Shown here in pieces: positions 25,739-35,733 of a stretch of DNA of 64,000 nt. Position 1 is the stretch's first letter; the number at the start of each line of letters is the position of its first letter. The position numbers and the translations under genes were made by a program. The stretch is taken from NCBI RefSeq assembly GCF_013297935.1, contig NZ_JAAFIX010000002.1:62001-126000 (forward strand). The letters run 5' to 3'. Under the pieces are notes generated by a model. The model was not told the origin of the DNA, made no database searches, and saw only the letters and a list, made by a program, of their open reading frames with translations. This DNA comes from Rhodoferax sp. (GTDB lineage: Bacteria > Pseudomonadota > Gammaproteobacteria > Burkholderiales > Burkholderiaceae_C).

Positions 25739-26077
25739 TCAGTGGTTTTCGCGAGCGTGGTTGATGGAGTACTTGGGGATCTGAACCACAATGTCTTGCT
25801 GAGCCAAATAGGCTTGACAGCTCAGGCGGGACTGAGGCTCCAGACCCCAGGCGCGGTCCAGCAGGTCTTCCTCGGTTTCCTCGGCTGCATTCAGGCTCTG
25901 CAAGCCTTCGCGCACGATCACATGGCACGTGGTGCACGCGCAGCTCATGTCGCAGGCGTGTTCAATTTGAATGCCATTTTCCAGCAAGGCTTCGCAAATC
26001 GACGTACCTGCGGCCGCTTTCAGCTCGACGCCCTCCGGGCAGTATTCGGGATGCGGCAGTATTTTGATAACGGGCAT
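25739..26077 (-). CDS. fdx: Isc-type [2Fe-2S] ferredoxin
   Basis: A 112-residue ferredoxin with cluster ligands in 'HACDMSCACTTCH' (C-x5-C-x2-C) and a fourth Cys in 'SRLSCQAYL'. It supplies electrons for Fe-S cluster assembly on IscU. It is the last isc gene here, 12 bases behind hscA. No iscX follows. Confidence 0.95.
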   Translation of the reverse strand: MPVIKILPHPEYCPEGVELKAAAGTSICEALLENGIQIEHACDMSCACTTCHVIVREGLQSLNAAEETEEDLLDRAWGLEPQSRLSCQAYLAQQDIVVQIPKYSINHARENH

Positions 26078-26089
26078 ATTCAGTTCACT

Positions 26090-27946
26090 TCAAAGGGATT
26101 CAATGCTCTTGCCAGCCAGCGCTTGCGAAATTCCTTTGTTCATCCGCATTGCGGCAAAGGGCTCGGTCGCGGTTGCAAGACTCTTGATTGCAGCCTCAAT
26201 AAGGGCGGGGTCGGTCATCAACGCGGCAGCGGCCAATGCTTCCACCGCACTATCAATCTGGGTGCGCTCAGGCGCATCGAGGAGCTCGCCATCCGCTTCG
26301 AGGGCGCTGCGAGTTGCCAGAGTCAAGCGATCAGCGTCCACCCGGGCCTCGACCAGTGCACGGGCACGCATATCGGCCTCTGCGGTCGTGAAGCTTTCTT
26401 TGAGCATCGCGGCAATTTGTTCGTCGCTCAGTCCATAAGAAGGCTTGACATCAATCCGCGCCTCTACGCCGCTGACCTGCTCTTTGGCCGCCACCATCAA
26501 AAGACCATCAGCATCCACCGTGAACGTCACGCGAATCCGGGCGGCACCAGCCGCCATAGGTGGAATTCCGCGCAGCTCAAAGCGGGCCAAGCTACGGCAA
26601 TCCGCCACCAGGTCACGCTCGCCCTGCACCACATGCAAGGCCAGAGCAGTTTGACCGTCTTTGTACGTCGTGAAGTCCTGTGCCATCGCAGTCGGAATCG
26701 TCTGGTTCCGCGGCACGATGCGCTCTACCAACCCGCCCATGGTCTCCACGCCCAACGACAGCGGAATCACGTCCAGCAACAACAAGTCTCCACCGGGGTT
26801 GTTGCCAGCCAACTGGTTGGCCTGTATGGCAGCACCGAGGGCTACCACCTCATCAGGATTCAAGTTGGTCAGCGGCTCGCGCCCGAAGTACTGATGCACC
26901 GCTTGCTGTACCTGAGGCATGCGGGTGGAGCCACCCACCATCACCACGCCCTGAATCTCATCTTTGCTGAGGGAGGCATCGCGCAATGCTTTGCGCACGG
27001 CCTGCAAGGTGCGCGCAGTCAGGCCGGCAGTGGCGGTTTCAAAGTCCTCACGCCGTACACCCATGTCGATGGAGCCGGTAGAAAGATCGATCTCAACGCT
27101 GGCAATCTCTTCGTTGGAGAGCGCTTCTTTACAGGCGCGCGCGCCCGCCATCAGCACAGCCTGGTCTTCCGGCATCGGTGCCGCGAGCCCCGCGGACTCC
27201 AGCAGCCAATCGGCCAGCGCCCGATCGTAGTCATCGCCACCCAAGGCAGAATCTCCACCTGTGGCGAGCACTTCAAAGACGCCCTGCGACAGCCGCAGGA
27301 TCGATATGTCAAACGTACCGCCGCCCAAGTCGTAAATGGCGTAAACACCTTCCGAGGCGTTGTCCAGGCCATAGGCAATCGCGGCAGCTGTCGGCTCATT
27401 AATCAGGCGCAGCACATTCAGGCCAGCCAGCTGGGCCGCATCTTTGGTGGCCTGACGCTGTGCATCGTCGAAATAGGCCGGGACCGTGATCACCGCGCCG
27501 TAAATGTCGTCGTTAAAGCTGTCCTCTGCGCGGAACCTCAGCGTCGCCAAGATCTCTGCACTCACCTCTACCGGACTTTTCACGCCCGCGATAGTTCGGA
27601 TTTTGGCCATGCCGGGCTCGTCCACCAAGGCATAAGGCAGCTTGCTGGGATGCGCTACATCCCCCACGCCCCGCCCCATCAATCGCTTGACGGATGCAAT
27701 AGTGTTGCCCGGGTCTGCCGTTTGATTCGCCAGCGCGTCAAAGCCGATCTGGCGACGGTCCGCATCGAGGTACCGCACCACACTGGGCAGCACGACGCGA
27801 CCTTGCGCATCCGGAAGGCATTCTGCGACACCGCTGCGCACCGCCGCAACTAAGGAATGGGTGGTGCCCAGATCGATTCCGATGGCGATACGGCGCTCAT
27901 GGGGATTGGGGGATTGGCCGGGTTCTGAAATTTGCAAAAGCGCCAT
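26090..27946 (-). CDS. hscA: Fe-S assembly chaperone HscA (Hsp70 type)
   Basis: A 618-residue Hsp70 homologue. The nucleotide-binding domain starts '[15 protein letters not shown]' and contains '[13 protein letters not shown]' and the Ala/Gly-rich '[12 protein letters not shown]'; the substrate domain begins after the linker '[14 protein letters not shown]'. HscA recognises the LPPVK loop of IscU and drives cluster transfer with HscB as co-chaperone. It stands between hscB and fdx, as is standard. Confidence 0.96.
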   Translation of the reverse strand: MALLQISEPGQSPNPHERRIAIGIDLGTTHSLVAAVRSGVAECLPDAQGRVVLPSVVRYLDADRRQIGFDALANQTADPGNTIASVKRLMGRGVGDVAHPSKLPYALVDEPGMAKIRTIAGVKSPVEVSAEILATLRFRAEDSFNDDIYGAVITVPAYFDDAQRQATKDAAQLAGLNVLRLINEPTAAAIAYGLDNASEGVYAIYDLGGGTFDISILRLSQGVFEVLATGGDSALGGDDYDRALADWLLESAGLAAPMPEDQAVLMAGARACKEALSNEEIASVEIDLSTGSIDMGVRREDFETATAGLTARTLQAVRKALRDASLSKDEIQGVVMVGGSTRMPQVQQAVHQYFGREPLTNLNPDEVVALGAAIQANQLAGNNPGGDLLLLDVIPLSLGVETMGGLVERIVPRNQTIPTAMAQDFTTYKDGQTALALHVVQGERDLVADCRSLARFELRGIPPMAAGAARIRVTFTVDADGLLMVAAKEQVSGVEARIDVKPSYGLSDEQIAAMLKESFTTAEADMRARALVEARVDADRLTLATRSALEADGELLDAPERTQIDSAVEALAAAALMTDPALIEAAIKSLATATEPFAAMRMNKGISQALAGKSIESL

Positions 27947-27957
27947 GAAATCTCACA

Positions 27958-28473
27958 CTACTCAAATTGATCTAAACGCTGGTGCAGGTCAAGTGCAAAC
28001 TTGTCTATAAACATCAGAGCTCGTACGGTGCTTACCGCCGCCTGGAAGTCAACACGCTCATCCAACGCAGCCTCGCATTCCCGCAACAACTGCCGCCGGG
28101 CGCTCTGCACTTCGTCTAACAAAGACTCCACGTCACCGGCCGTGTTGGCATCATCCAGAGCCTCACGCCACTCCATTTGCTGCATCAAAAATGCGGGAGG
28201 CATCGCGGTGTTGCTGTGGGCCTGAATCGGGTGACCCGCAAGCTCACAAAGGTACGCTGCCCGCTTCAGGGGGTCTTTGAGGCGCTCGTAGGCCTCGTTG
28301 ATCCTCACCGACCACTGCAAAGCCACCCGCTGAGCGGCTATGCCATGGGACGCAAACTTATCCGGGTGCGCTTCTTTCTGCAGATTTTTCCAACGCGCAT
28401 CTATCGCTGCGCGGTCCTGCGAAAACCCCCTCGTTAAGCCGAAGAGGGCAAAGTCGTCATCCTGCAGGTTCAC
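27958..28473 (-). CDS. hscB: Co-chaperone HscB (J-domain protein)
   Basis: A 171-residue protein with an N-terminal J domain (its HPDK motif appears as 'AHPDKFA') and a C-terminal three-helix IscU-binding domain ending '[13 protein letters not shown]'. It delivers IscU to HscA and stimulates its ATPase. The start overlaps the iscA stop in ATGA. Confidence 0.95.
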   Translation of the reverse strand: MNLQDDDFALFGLTRGFSQDRAAIDARWKNLQKEAHPDKFASHGIAAQRVALQWSVRINEAYERLKDPLKRAAYLCELAGHPIQAHSNTAMPPAFLMQQMEWREALDDANTAGDVESLLDEVQSARRQLLRECEAALDERVDFQAAVSTVRALMFIDKFALDLHQRLDQFE

Positions 28474-28793
28474 ACGCGGAACGACTCACCGCAACCGCAC
28501 TTGTCGCGCTCGTTGGGATTGTTGAAACGAAAGCCTTCGTTCAAACCCTCACGCACGAAGTCCAACTGGGTGCCATCGATGTAGGCAAAGCTCTTGGGGT
28601 CCACCAGGACCTTGACACCATGGCCTTCGAAGACGATGTCTTCCGGTGCCAACTCATCAACGTATTCCAACTGGTACGCCAGTCCGGAGCAGCCGGTAGT
28701 CTTTACACCCAGCCGCACGCCCACGCCCTTACCACGCTTGGTCAGGTAGCGGGTCACGTGCCGCGCAGCTGCTTCTGTCAGGGTGACGGCCAT
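28470..28793 (-). CDS. iscA: A-type Fe-S carrier IscA
   Basis: A 107-residue A-type carrier with the three conserved cysteines in 'TTGCSGLAY' and 'KCGCGESF' at the C-terminus. It accepts clusters or iron and passes them to apoproteins. It starts one base after the iscU stop. Confidence 0.96.
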   Translation of the reverse strand: MAVTLTEAAARHVTRYLTKRGKGVGVRLGVKTTGCSGLAYQLEYVDELAPEDIVFEGHGVKVLVDPKSFAYIDGTQLDFVREGLNEGFRFNNPNERDKCGCGESFRV

Positions 28794-28794
28794 A

Positions 28795-29181
28795 TCAGTT
28801 CAGGTGCTTTTTCTTGTAGTCGTCCACCGCGGCTTTGATGGCATCTTCCGCCAGGATAGAGCAGTGGATCTTGACAGGAGGGAGTGCCAATTCCTCAGCG
28901 ATCTGGCTGTTTTTCAAAGCTGCTGCTTCGTCCAGCGTCTTGCCCTTCACCCACTCGGTGACGAGCGAGCTCGATGCAATGGCGGAGCCACAGCCGTAGG
29001 TCTTGAAACGCGCGTCTTCGATCACACCCGTTTCGGCGTTGACCTTGATCTGGAGTTTCATGACGTCACCGCAAGCGGGCGCACCCACCATGCCGGTGCC
29101 AACGGTGTCATCACCTTTGTCAAAGGAGCCCACATTGCGGGGGTTTTCGTAGTGGTCAACAACTTTGTCTGAATATGCCAT
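28795..29181 (-). CDS. iscU: Fe-S cluster scaffold IscU
   Basis: A 128-residue scaffold with its three cluster ligands in 'GAPACGDV', '[10 protein letters not shown]' and '[10 protein letters not shown]', and the HscA recognition loop 'LPPVK'. It builds the [2Fe-2S] cluster with sulfur from IscS. It lies 22 bases after iscS. Confidence 0.97.
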   Translation of the reverse strand: MAYSDKVVDHYENPRNVGSFDKGDDTVGTGMVGAPACGDVMKLQIKVNAETGVIEDARFKTYGCGSAIASSSLVTEWVKGKTLDEAAALKNSQIAEELALPPVKIHCSILAEDAIKAAVDDYKKKHLN

Positions 29182-29203
29182 TTGCTTTACCTCTTAACTT
29201 TGA

Positions 29204-30424
29204 TCAGTGCGCCGCCCACTGGATCGTGGACAGGTCAATGCCTTCTTTGTACATGTCCCACAGCGGGCTCAAATCGCGCAGCTTGGCCACGTTTTGCTTG
29301 ATCGTGTCCACGGCGTAGTCGATATCGGCTTCTGTCGTCCAGCGACCGATCGTCATGCGCAGGCTGCTGTGGGCCAACTCATCACTCCGCCCCAAGGCAC
29401 GCAAGACATAGCTAGGCTCCAGAGAAGCAGACGTGCAGGCCGAACCGCTCGAAACCGCCAGGCCCTTGATACCCATGATCAAGGACTCGCCTTCCACATA
29501 GTTGAAGCTCATGTTCAGGTTATGGGGCACGCGCTTTTCTTTGTGGCCATTGATAAACACTTGCTCAATGCCTTCCAGACCCGCCAACATGCGGTCATGC
29601 AAGGCCTTGATGCGGACGTTTTCAACGTGCATTTCTTCTTTGGCAATGCGGTAGGCCTCGCCCATGCCCACGATCTGGTGGGTAGGCAATGTACCGCTGC
29701 GCATGCCACGCTCGTGCCCGCCACCGTGCATCTGCGCTTCGAGGCGGATACGGGGTTTGCGACGCACAAACAACGCGCCAATGCCCTTGGGACCATAGGT
29801 TTTGTGAGAGGTCAGGCTCATCAAATCAATCGGCAACTGGGCCATATCGATATCCACCCGGCCGGTAGCTTGCGCTGCATCCACGTGGAAGATGACGCCT
29901 TTTTCACGGCAAGCATTGCCCAGGGCCACCACATCCTGAATCACACCGATTTCATTGTTCACGAACATCACGCTGGCCAGGATGGTGTCCGGGCGGATCG
30001 CGGCCTTGAAGGTGTCGAGATTCACAAGACCATCGTCCTGCACATCCAGATACGTCACTTCAAAACCCTGGCGCTCCAACTCGCGACAGGTATCCAGCAC
30101 CGCCTTGTGCTCGGTTTTCACCGTGATGATGTGCTTGCCTTTGGACTTGTAGAACTGGGCCGCACCCTTGATCGCCAGGTTGTTGGACTCGGTGGCACCG
30201 GAAGTCCAGACAATTTCGCGGGGGTCGGCGCCAATCAGCGCTGCGACCTGCTCGCGTGCTTTTTCTACAGCGGCCTCTGCCTCCCATCCCCACGCATGGC
30301 TGCGGGAAGCCGGATTGCCAAAATGGTTGCGCAACCAAGGGACCATGGCATCGACCACCCGCTCGTCGCAGGGATTGGTCGCGCTGTAGTCCATATAAAT
30401 CGGGAAATGAGGTGTAGTGTCCAT
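29204..30424 (-). CDS. iscS: Cysteine desulfurase IscS
   Basis: A 406-residue PLP enzyme. The PLP lysine is in '[12 protein letters not shown]', and the catalytic cysteine is in '[13 protein letters not shown]' near residue 328. It takes sulfur from cysteine and supplies IscU and tRNA thiolation. Second gene of the isc operon, 29 bases behind iscR. Confidence 0.97.
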   Translation of the reverse strand: MDTTPHFPIYMDYSATNPCDERVVDAMVPWLRNHFGNPASRSHAWGWEAEAAVEKAREQVAALIGADPREIVWTSGATESNNLAIKGAAQFYKSKGKHIITVKTEHKAVLDTCRELERQGFEVTYLDVQDDGLVNLDTFKAAIRPDTILASVMFVNNEIGVIQDVVALGNACREKGVIFHVDAAQATGRVDIDMAQLPIDLMSLTSHKTYGPKGIGALFVRRKPRIRLEAQMHGGGHERGMRSGTLPTHQIVGMGEAYRIAKEEMHVENVRIKALHDRMLAGLEGIEQVFINGHKEKRVPHNLNMSFNYVEGESLIMGIKGLAVSSGSACTSASLEPSYVLRALGRSDELAHSSLRMTIGRWTTEADIDYAVDTIKQNVAKLRDLSPLWDMYKEGIDLSTIQWAAH

Positions 30425-30453
30425 AGCTGGCTCAGTGCTGGCTGCAGTAAAAA

Positions 30454-30990
30454 TCAGGATTTAGAAAAGGCATTGCCCAAGGCAAACACGGAGTTCGGAG
30501 CATTGATCCGAATCGGCTTGACCACCGGCATGGCCGAAATAGCGCGCTTGATGCTGGGCTTGTCTTCAATTTGCAAGCCCTTTGCAAGCTGGTCGTCCAC
30601 CAGCTTTTGCAGGGTGACGGAATCCAGAAACTCCACCATACGGGTATTCAAAGAAGCCCACAGGTCGTGCGTCATGCAGCGGGCACCCTCGCCGAGGCAG
30701 TTTTCTTTGCCACTGCACTGGGTGGCGTCAATCGGCTCATCGACCGAGGTGATGATTTCTGCCACGGTGATGTCCGAAGCTTTGCGCGCAAGTGTGTAAC
30801 CGCCGCCGGGCCCACGGGTGGACTCCACCAGGTCATGGCGGCGCAACTTTCCGAACAACTGCTCAAGGTAGGACAGAGAAATTTGCTGGCGCTGGCTGAT
30901 TGCAGCCAAAGTTACCGGTCCCGAGCTTTGGCGCAAGCCCAGATCGATCATCGCGGTGACCGCAAAACGGCCTTTGGTGGTGAGACGCAT
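30454..30990 (-). CDS. iscR: Fe-S-sensing Rrf2 regulator IscR
   Basis: A 178-residue Rrf2 protein. The winged HTH starts '[17 protein letters not shown]', and three cluster cysteines are near residues 92, 98 and 105 ('[14 protein letters not shown]'). With its [2Fe-2S] cluster it represses the isc operon; without it the operon opens. The C-terminus is about 15 residues longer than E. coli IscR. Ribosome site AAGGAG. Confidence 0.96.
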   Translation of the reverse strand: MRLTTKGRFAVTAMIDLGLRQSSGPVTLAAISQRQQISLSYLEQLFGKLRRHDLVESTRGPGGGYTLARKASDITVAEIITSVDEPIDATQCSGKENCLGEGARCMTHDLWASLNTRMVEFLDSVTLQKLVDDQLAKGLQIEDKPSIKRAISAMPVVKPIRINAPNSVFALGNAFSKS

Positions 30991-31029
30991 CGCTTGCTCC
31001 TTCGGTAGGGTTGTTGACTAGCGGACTCA

Positions 31030-31080
31030 AGTATAGCACTCAACCCCGCGCGCTAGTCGGGTAAACAGACTGATTAGTCT
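31030..31080 (-). promoter_or_regulatory. isc operon promoter region with candidate IscR operator
   Basis: On the minus strand TGCTATACT is an extended -10 box (TATACT at 31,030-31,035). About 30 bases upstream lies the perfect inverted repeat AGACT-GATT-AGTCT at 31,067-31,080, followed by a second, weaker GACT half at the CCCGACTAG segment. IscR type 1 sites contain GACT/AGTC-like halves, so autoregulation is plausible; this is inferred from the family, not shown. Confidence 0.5.
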
Positions 31081-31105
31081 ATTTATCCGACTTGGTTTGT
31101 CAACT

Positions 31106-33217
31106 TTACAGAATCACGACGTTGTCCGTACCCGGCGCCCCGAAAGCCTGCTCTTTCAAAATGGTCAATTGGTCCCGCACCCGCGCTGCTTTTTCGAACT
31201 CGAGGTTGCGCGCGTGCTCCATCATCAACTTCTCCAAGCGCTTGATTTCGCGGGAAATGTCCTTCTCGCTCATGTCTTCCACTTGCGCTCGCTGGTGGGC
31301 ATCCCGCTCCAGGCGCTCGGCTTCTTTACCGGCTTTCTCGCTGTACACACCATCAATCAAGTCGCGGACTTTCTTCACAATGGCCTTGGGCGTTATGCCG
31401 CGCTCCAGGTTGTGGGCAATCTGCTTCTTGCGGCGACGCTCCGTCTCCCCAATGGCCCGCGCCATCGAGTCCGTGATCTTGTCGGCATAAAGGATCGCTT
31501 TTCCTTCCAGGTTACGGGCCGCACGGCCAATGGTTTGGATCAGCGAGCGCTCCGAGCGCAAAAAGCCCTCCTTGTCCGCATCCAGAATCGCGACCAGAGA
31601 CACCTCCGGAATATCCAGCCCCTCGCGTAGCAAGTTGATGCCGACCAGCACATCAAAGGTCCCCAGGCGCAAGTCCCGCAAAATTTCCACGCGCTCCACC
31701 GTGTCCACATCGCTATGCAGATAGCGCACCTTGACACCGTTGTCAGTCAGGTAGTCCGTTAACTGCTCTGCCATGCGCTTGGTCAGGGTCGTGATCAGTA
31801 CACGTTCGTTTTTGTCTACGCGGATACGGATTTCCTGCAGTACATCGTCCACCTGGGTCCCTGCCGGCCGCACCTCCACCTCTGGATCGACCAATCCTGT
31901 AGGGCGCACCACCTGCTCCACCACCTGACCCGCGTGCTCGTTTTCCCACTGGGCCGGTGTGGCGGACACGAACACCACCTGCCGCATCTTGGTTTCGAAC
32001 TCTTCAAATTTGAGCGGCCGGTTGTCCAATGCACTCGGCAAGCGAAAGCCGTACTCCACCAGCGTGGTCTTGCGCGCCCGGTCCCCGTTGTACATGCCAC
32101 CGAACTGACCGATGAGCACATGGCTTTCATCCAAAAACATCATGGCGTCTTTGGGCAGGTAGTCGGTGAGGGTCGACGGCGGCTCGCCCGGCGCAGAGCC
32201 ACTCAAATGGCGCGAATAGTTTTCAATCCCCTTGCAGTGCCCCACTTCACTCAGCATTTCAAGGTCAAAGCGGGTGCGCTGCTCCAAGCGCTGCGCCTCC
32301 ACCAACTTGCCCATGCTGACAAACTCACTCAAGCGCCCTGCCAACTCCGTTTTGATCGTCTCCACGGCGGCTAAGACCTGGTCGCGCGGTGTCACGTAAT
32401 GGCTGCTGGGGTAGACGGTAAAACGCGGAATCTTCTGGCGGATGCGGCCGGTCAGGGGGTCAAACAGCTGCAGGCTTTCGATCTCATCGTCAAACAGCTC
32501 GACCCGGATCGCCATTTCGCTGTGCTCTGCCGGAAAGATATCAATCGTGTCCCCCCGGACCCGGAACGCCCCCCGACTGAAATCCATGTCGTTGCGCTGG
32601 TATTGCATGCGCACCAACTGGGCAATCATGTCCCGCTGCCCCATGCGGTCTCCGGTGCGCAGCGTCATCACCATCTGGTGGTAACTCTCCGGCTTGCCGA
32701 TACCGTAGATGGCAGACACCGTGGCCACAATCACCACGTCCCGCCGCTCAATGATGCTTTTGGTGCAACTCAGGCGCATCTGCTCAATGTGCTCATTGAT
32801 CGCACTGTCTTTTTCAATGAACAAGTCGCGCTGCGGCACATAGGCCTCGGGCTGGTAGTAGTCGTAATAGCTCACGAAATACTCGACCGCGTTCTTGGGA
32901 AAGAACTCCCGGAACTCGCTGTACAGCTGGGCCGCCAGTGTTTTGTTGGGAGCAAACACAATGGCCGGGCGCCCAAGGCGGGCGATCACGTTGGCCATGG
33001 TGAAGGTCTTTCCCGACCCGGTCACGCCCAGCAGCGTTTGAAACACCTCGCCGTCCTCGACTCCGCTGACCAACTGATCGATTGCCTCGGGCTGGTCGCC
33101 GGCAGGCGGATAGGGTTGGTACAACTCAAAGGGTGAACCGGGATAGCTCACAAAAGTGCCGGTGCGCACTTCATCTGCGTCGTCGGACACTGCAGAGGTC
33201 GGCTGGGGGAAAGACAT
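31106..33217 (-). CDS. uvrB: Excinuclease ABC subunit B
   Basis: A 703-residue UvrB, of usual length. Walker A is '[14 protein letters not shown]'; the beta-hairpin region contains '[12 protein letters not shown]'; the helicase C region has '[12 protein letters not shown]' and 'QTIGRAARN'; the C-terminal UVR motif is present ('[26 protein letters not shown]'). It verifies DNA damage after UvrA and recruits UvrC. No LexA box is seen in the 66 bases shared with the divergent gene. Confidence 0.97.
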   Translation of the reverse strand: MSFPQPTSAVSDDADEVRTGTFVSYPGSPFELYQPYPPAGDQPEAIDQLVSGVEDGEVFQTLLGVTGSGKTFTMANVIARLGRPAIVFAPNKTLAAQLYSEFREFFPKNAVEYFVSYYDYYQPEAYVPQRDLFIEKDSAINEHIEQMRLSCTKSIIERRDVVIVATVSAIYGIGKPESYHQMVMTLRTGDRMGQRDMIAQLVRMQYQRNDMDFSRGAFRVRGDTIDIFPAEHSEMAIRVELFDDEIESLQLFDPLTGRIRQKIPRFTVYPSSHYVTPRDQVLAAVETIKTELAGRLSEFVSMGKLVEAQRLEQRTRFDLEMLSEVGHCKGIENYSRHLSGSAPGEPPSTLTDYLPKDAMMFLDESHVLIGQFGGMYNGDRARKTTLVEYGFRLPSALDNRPLKFEEFETKMRQVVFVSATPAQWENEHAGQVVEQVVRPTGLVDPEVEVRPAGTQVDDVLQEIRIRVDKNERVLITTLTKRMAEQLTDYLTDNGVKVRYLHSDVDTVERVEILRDLRLGTFDVLVGINLLREGLDIPEVSLVAILDADKEGFLRSERSLIQTIGRAARNLEGKAILYADKITDSMARAIGETERRRKKQIAHNLERGITPKAIVKKVRDLIDGVYSEKAGKEAERLERDAHQRAQVEDMSEKDISREIKRLEKLMMEHARNLEFEKAARVRDQLTILKEQAFGAPGTDNVVIL

Positions 33218-33283
33218 GGCGGAAGGCTCGATGACGTGAAATGGGGAACTGTAGACTAGACCGCAACCCTGCAGGACCCCACC

Positions 33284-34327
33284 ATGTCAAAACCTTCATT
33301 TCTGGGCACTCCGCTGGCGCTGATTCAAGCGCCGATGGCCGGAGTGCAAGACCATCGCTTGGCCGCTGCCGTGTGCAACGCTGGCGCACTCGGCTCCATT
33401 CCCGCCGCCATGTTGAGTCCGCAAGCGCTCCGGCACGAACTCCAACAACTCGTCGCACTCACCGACAAGCCTTACAACGTTAATTTCTTCTGCCATATCC
33501 CGCCCGGCCCCGACGCGGCACGAGAAACTGCCTGGCACGAAGCTTTAAGCCCCTATTACGACGAGCTGGGTCTTTCCACTGCCGACATCACGCAGGGCCC
33601 GGGTCGGGCACCGTTCAGCGCTGAGAGTGCCGAGCTGTTGGAAGAATACAAACCTGCCGTCGTCAGCTTTCACTTCGGGCTGCCGGCCAAGGCGCTTCTG
33701 GCCCGGGTCAAAAGCTGGGGCAGCCTGGTCATCGCTTCCGCTACAACGACAGAAGAGGCAACGTGGCTGCAAGCGCACGGGGCAGATGCCATCATTGCCC
33801 AAGGTCTGGAAGCCGGAGGGCACCGAGGGCACTTTCTGACGGACGATTTGAGCGTGCAAATGGGCACCGTGGCGCTGCTCCCACAAATAGTGCGGGCGGT
33901 GAGCGTGCCTGTTATCGCAGCGGGCGGGGTTGCCGATGCCGCCGGCGTGGCCGCCGCCATGGCGCTCGGTGCCTCCGCAGTGCAAGTCGGGACCGCCTAC
34001 ATGTGCTGCCCCGAAGCCACCACCGCCACTCTGCACCGGGCCGCCCTGCAAAGCCCGCAAGCCCGGCACACAGCACTGACCACCCTCTTCACCGGTCGCC
34101 CTGCCCGAGGCATTGTCAACCGCTTGATGCGCGAATTGGGCCCATTGAACTCCGCCGCGCCGGCTTTTCCCATGGCAACTTCGGCCATTGCACCCCTGCG
34201 GGCCCGGGCGGAAAGCCAGGGCCGCACCGACTTCTCCCCGCTGTGGAGCGGTCAAAATGCCTCCGGCTGCTGCGACGCGCCGGCCGCCGACCTCACCCGT
34301 GCACTCGCACGGGGCCTGCCCGGTTAA
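33284..34327 (+). CDS. Nitronate monooxygenase (2-nitropropane dioxygenase family)
   Basis: A 347-residue FMN-binding TIM barrel. It begins '[30 protein letters not shown]' and has the FMN/catalytic loop '[13 protein letters not shown]' and '[21 protein letters not shown]'. The family oxidises nitronates such as propionate-3-nitronate with oxygen. It stands alone, divergent from uvrB, and is followed by the aminotransferase gene. Confidence 0.88.
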   Translation: MSKPSFLGTPLALIQAPMAGVQDHRLAAAVCNAGALGSIPAAMLSPQALRHELQQLVALTDKPYNVNFFCHIPPGPDAARETAWHEALSPYYDELGLSTADITQGPGRAPFSAESAELLEEYKPAVVSFHFGLPAKALLARVKSWGSLVIASATTTEEATWLQAHGADAIIAQGLEAGGHRGHFLTDDLSVQMGTVALLPQIVRAVSVPVIAAGGVADAAGVAAAMALGASAVQVGTAYMCCPEATTATLHRAALQSPQARHTALTTLFTGRPARGIVNRLMRELGPLNSAAPAFPMATSAIAPLRARAESQGRTDFSPLWSGQNASGCCDAPAADLTRALARGLPG

Positions 34328-34434
34328 ACCTCGACAAAAAGGCACCAGCGCGGTGCCACGTAAAATAGGGAGAACCCGTAACGCAACCTGCGTTGTCGGG
34401 CATCCTCACGACATTCCAATCACAGGACTTATCC

Positions 34435-35643
34435 ATGTCTCTCTTTACCGCCGTCGAAATGGCTCCCCGCGACCCTATTCTGGGTCTGAACGAACAATTC
34501 AACGCTGACACCAACCCCAGCAAAGTGAATTTGGGTGTGGGCGTTTATTTCGACGACAACGGCAAACTCCCCCTGTTGCAGTGCGTTCAAGCCGCTGAAA
34601 AGACCATGATGGACAAGCCCACCGCCCGTGGTTACCTGCCTATCGACGGTATTGCCGCTTACGACGCAGCCGTCAAAGCGCTGGTCTTCGGCGTTGACTC
34701 TGATGTGGTCAAGAGCGGCCGCGTGGCCACGGTGCAAGCCATTGGTGGCACCGGCGGACTGAAAATCGGCGCCGACTTCCTGAAGAAGCTCAGCCCCAAC
34801 GCCACCGTGTTGATTTCCGACCCCAGCTGGGAAAACCACCGCGCCCTGTTTACCAACGCCGGTTTTAACGTCGACACCTACCCCTACTTCGACCAGAGCG
34901 CAAACGGCGGCTTGGGTGGCATCAACTTTGACGGCATGCTGGCCAAGCTCAACGCTGCCGCCGAAGGCACCATCGTCCTGTTGCACGCCTGCTGCCACAA
35001 CCCGACCGGCTACGACATTACCGCCGCCCAGTGGGACCAGGTCATTGCCGCCGTGAAGGCCCGCAAGTTGACTGCATTCCTGGACATGGCCTACCAAGGC
35101 TTCGGCTACGGCATTGCCGAAGACGGCGCCGTGATCGCCAAGTTTGTGGCCGCTGAGCTCAACATTTTTGTGTCCACCAGCTTCTCCAAGAGCTTCAGCC
35201 TCTACGGTGAGCGCGTGGGCGCCCTGAGCGTGGTCGGCAGCAGCAAGGAAGAAACCGACCGCGTCCTGAGCCAGCTCAAGATCGCTATCCGCACTAACTA
35301 CTCCAACCCGCCCACCCACGGCGGCGCCATTGTGGCTGCGGTGCTGAACAACGCTGAGCTGCGCGCCCAGTGGGAACAAGAATTGGGTGAGATGCGCGTG
35401 CGCATCAAAGCCATGCGCCAAAAGCTGGTCGACGGCCTGAAGGCAGCGGGTGTTACCAAAGACATGTCGTTCATCACCACCCAGATCGGCATGTTCAGCT
35501 ACTCGGGACTCAGCAAAGACCAGATGGTCCGCCTGCGCTCCGAATTCGGCGTGTACGGCACCGACACCGGTCGCATGTGCGTGGCAGCCCTGAACAGCAA
35601 GAACATCGACTACGTCTGCCAGGCCATCGCCAAGGTCATCTAA
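34435..35643 (+). CDS. Aromatic/aspartate aminotransferase (class I PLP)
   Basis: A 402-residue aminotransferase of the AspC/TyrB group, started at 'MSLFTAVEMAPRDPI'. The PLP lysine is near residue 252 in 'SFSKSFSLYGERVG', and the substrate arginine lies in the C-terminal 'GRMCVAALN' area. It swaps amino groups between aspartate or aromatic amino acids and 2-oxoglutarate. AspC versus TyrB preference cannot be told from motifs. A neighbour of uvrB in many betaproteobacteria. Confidence 0.93.
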   Translation: MSLFTAVEMAPRDPILGLNEQFNADTNPSKVNLGVGVYFDDNGKLPLLQCVQAAEKTMMDKPTARGYLPIDGIAAYDAAVKALVFGVDSDVVKSGRVATVQAIGGTGGLKIGADFLKKLSPNATVLISDPSWENHRALFTNAGFNVDTYPYFDQSANGGLGGINFDGMLAKLNAAAEGTIVLLHACCHNPTGYDITAAQWDQVIAAVKARKLTAFLDMAYQGFGYGIAEDGAVIAKFVAAELNIFVSTSFSKSFSLYGERVGALSVVGSSKEETDRVLSQLKIAIRTNYSNPPTHGGAIVAAVLNNAELRAQWEQELGEMRVRIKAMRQKLVDGLKAAGVTKDMSFITTQIGMFSYSGLSKDQMVRLRSEFGVYGTDTGRMCVAALNSKNIDYVCQAIAKVI

Positions 35644-35651
35644 GGAAAAAC

Positions 35652-35669
35652 GCGGGGCGCAAGCCCCGC
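35652..35669 (+). terminator. Hairpin downstream of the aminotransferase gene
   Basis: GCGGGGC-GCAA-GCCCCGC forms a perfect 7-base stem 9 bases after the stop codon. A T-run (TCTTTTTG) follows only 13 bases later, so it is an imperfect intrinsic terminator. Confidence 0.6.
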
Positions 35670-35683
35670 CCGGCTCGCTATCT

Positions 35684-35717
35684 TTTTGATAGCTGCTAGC
35701 GCATATTCCACGGGCGC
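35684..35717 (+). repeat. Dispersed intergenic repeat, copy 1
   Basis: TTTTGATAGCTGCTAGCGCATATTCCACGGGCGC. It matches the copy at 55,316-55,349 with a few changes. It lies between the terminator hairpin and the start of the phospholipase-like gene. Short repeats of this type are abundant between genes in Comamonadaceae, from memory. Confidence 0.65.
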
Positions 35718-35733
35718 ATATGGAGACAATTGC

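Noticed and set aside
33218..33283. Possible LexA box between uvrB and the nitronate monooxygenase (CTGTAGACTAGACCGC)
   Set aside because: Only the CTGT half fits; the ACAG half is missing.
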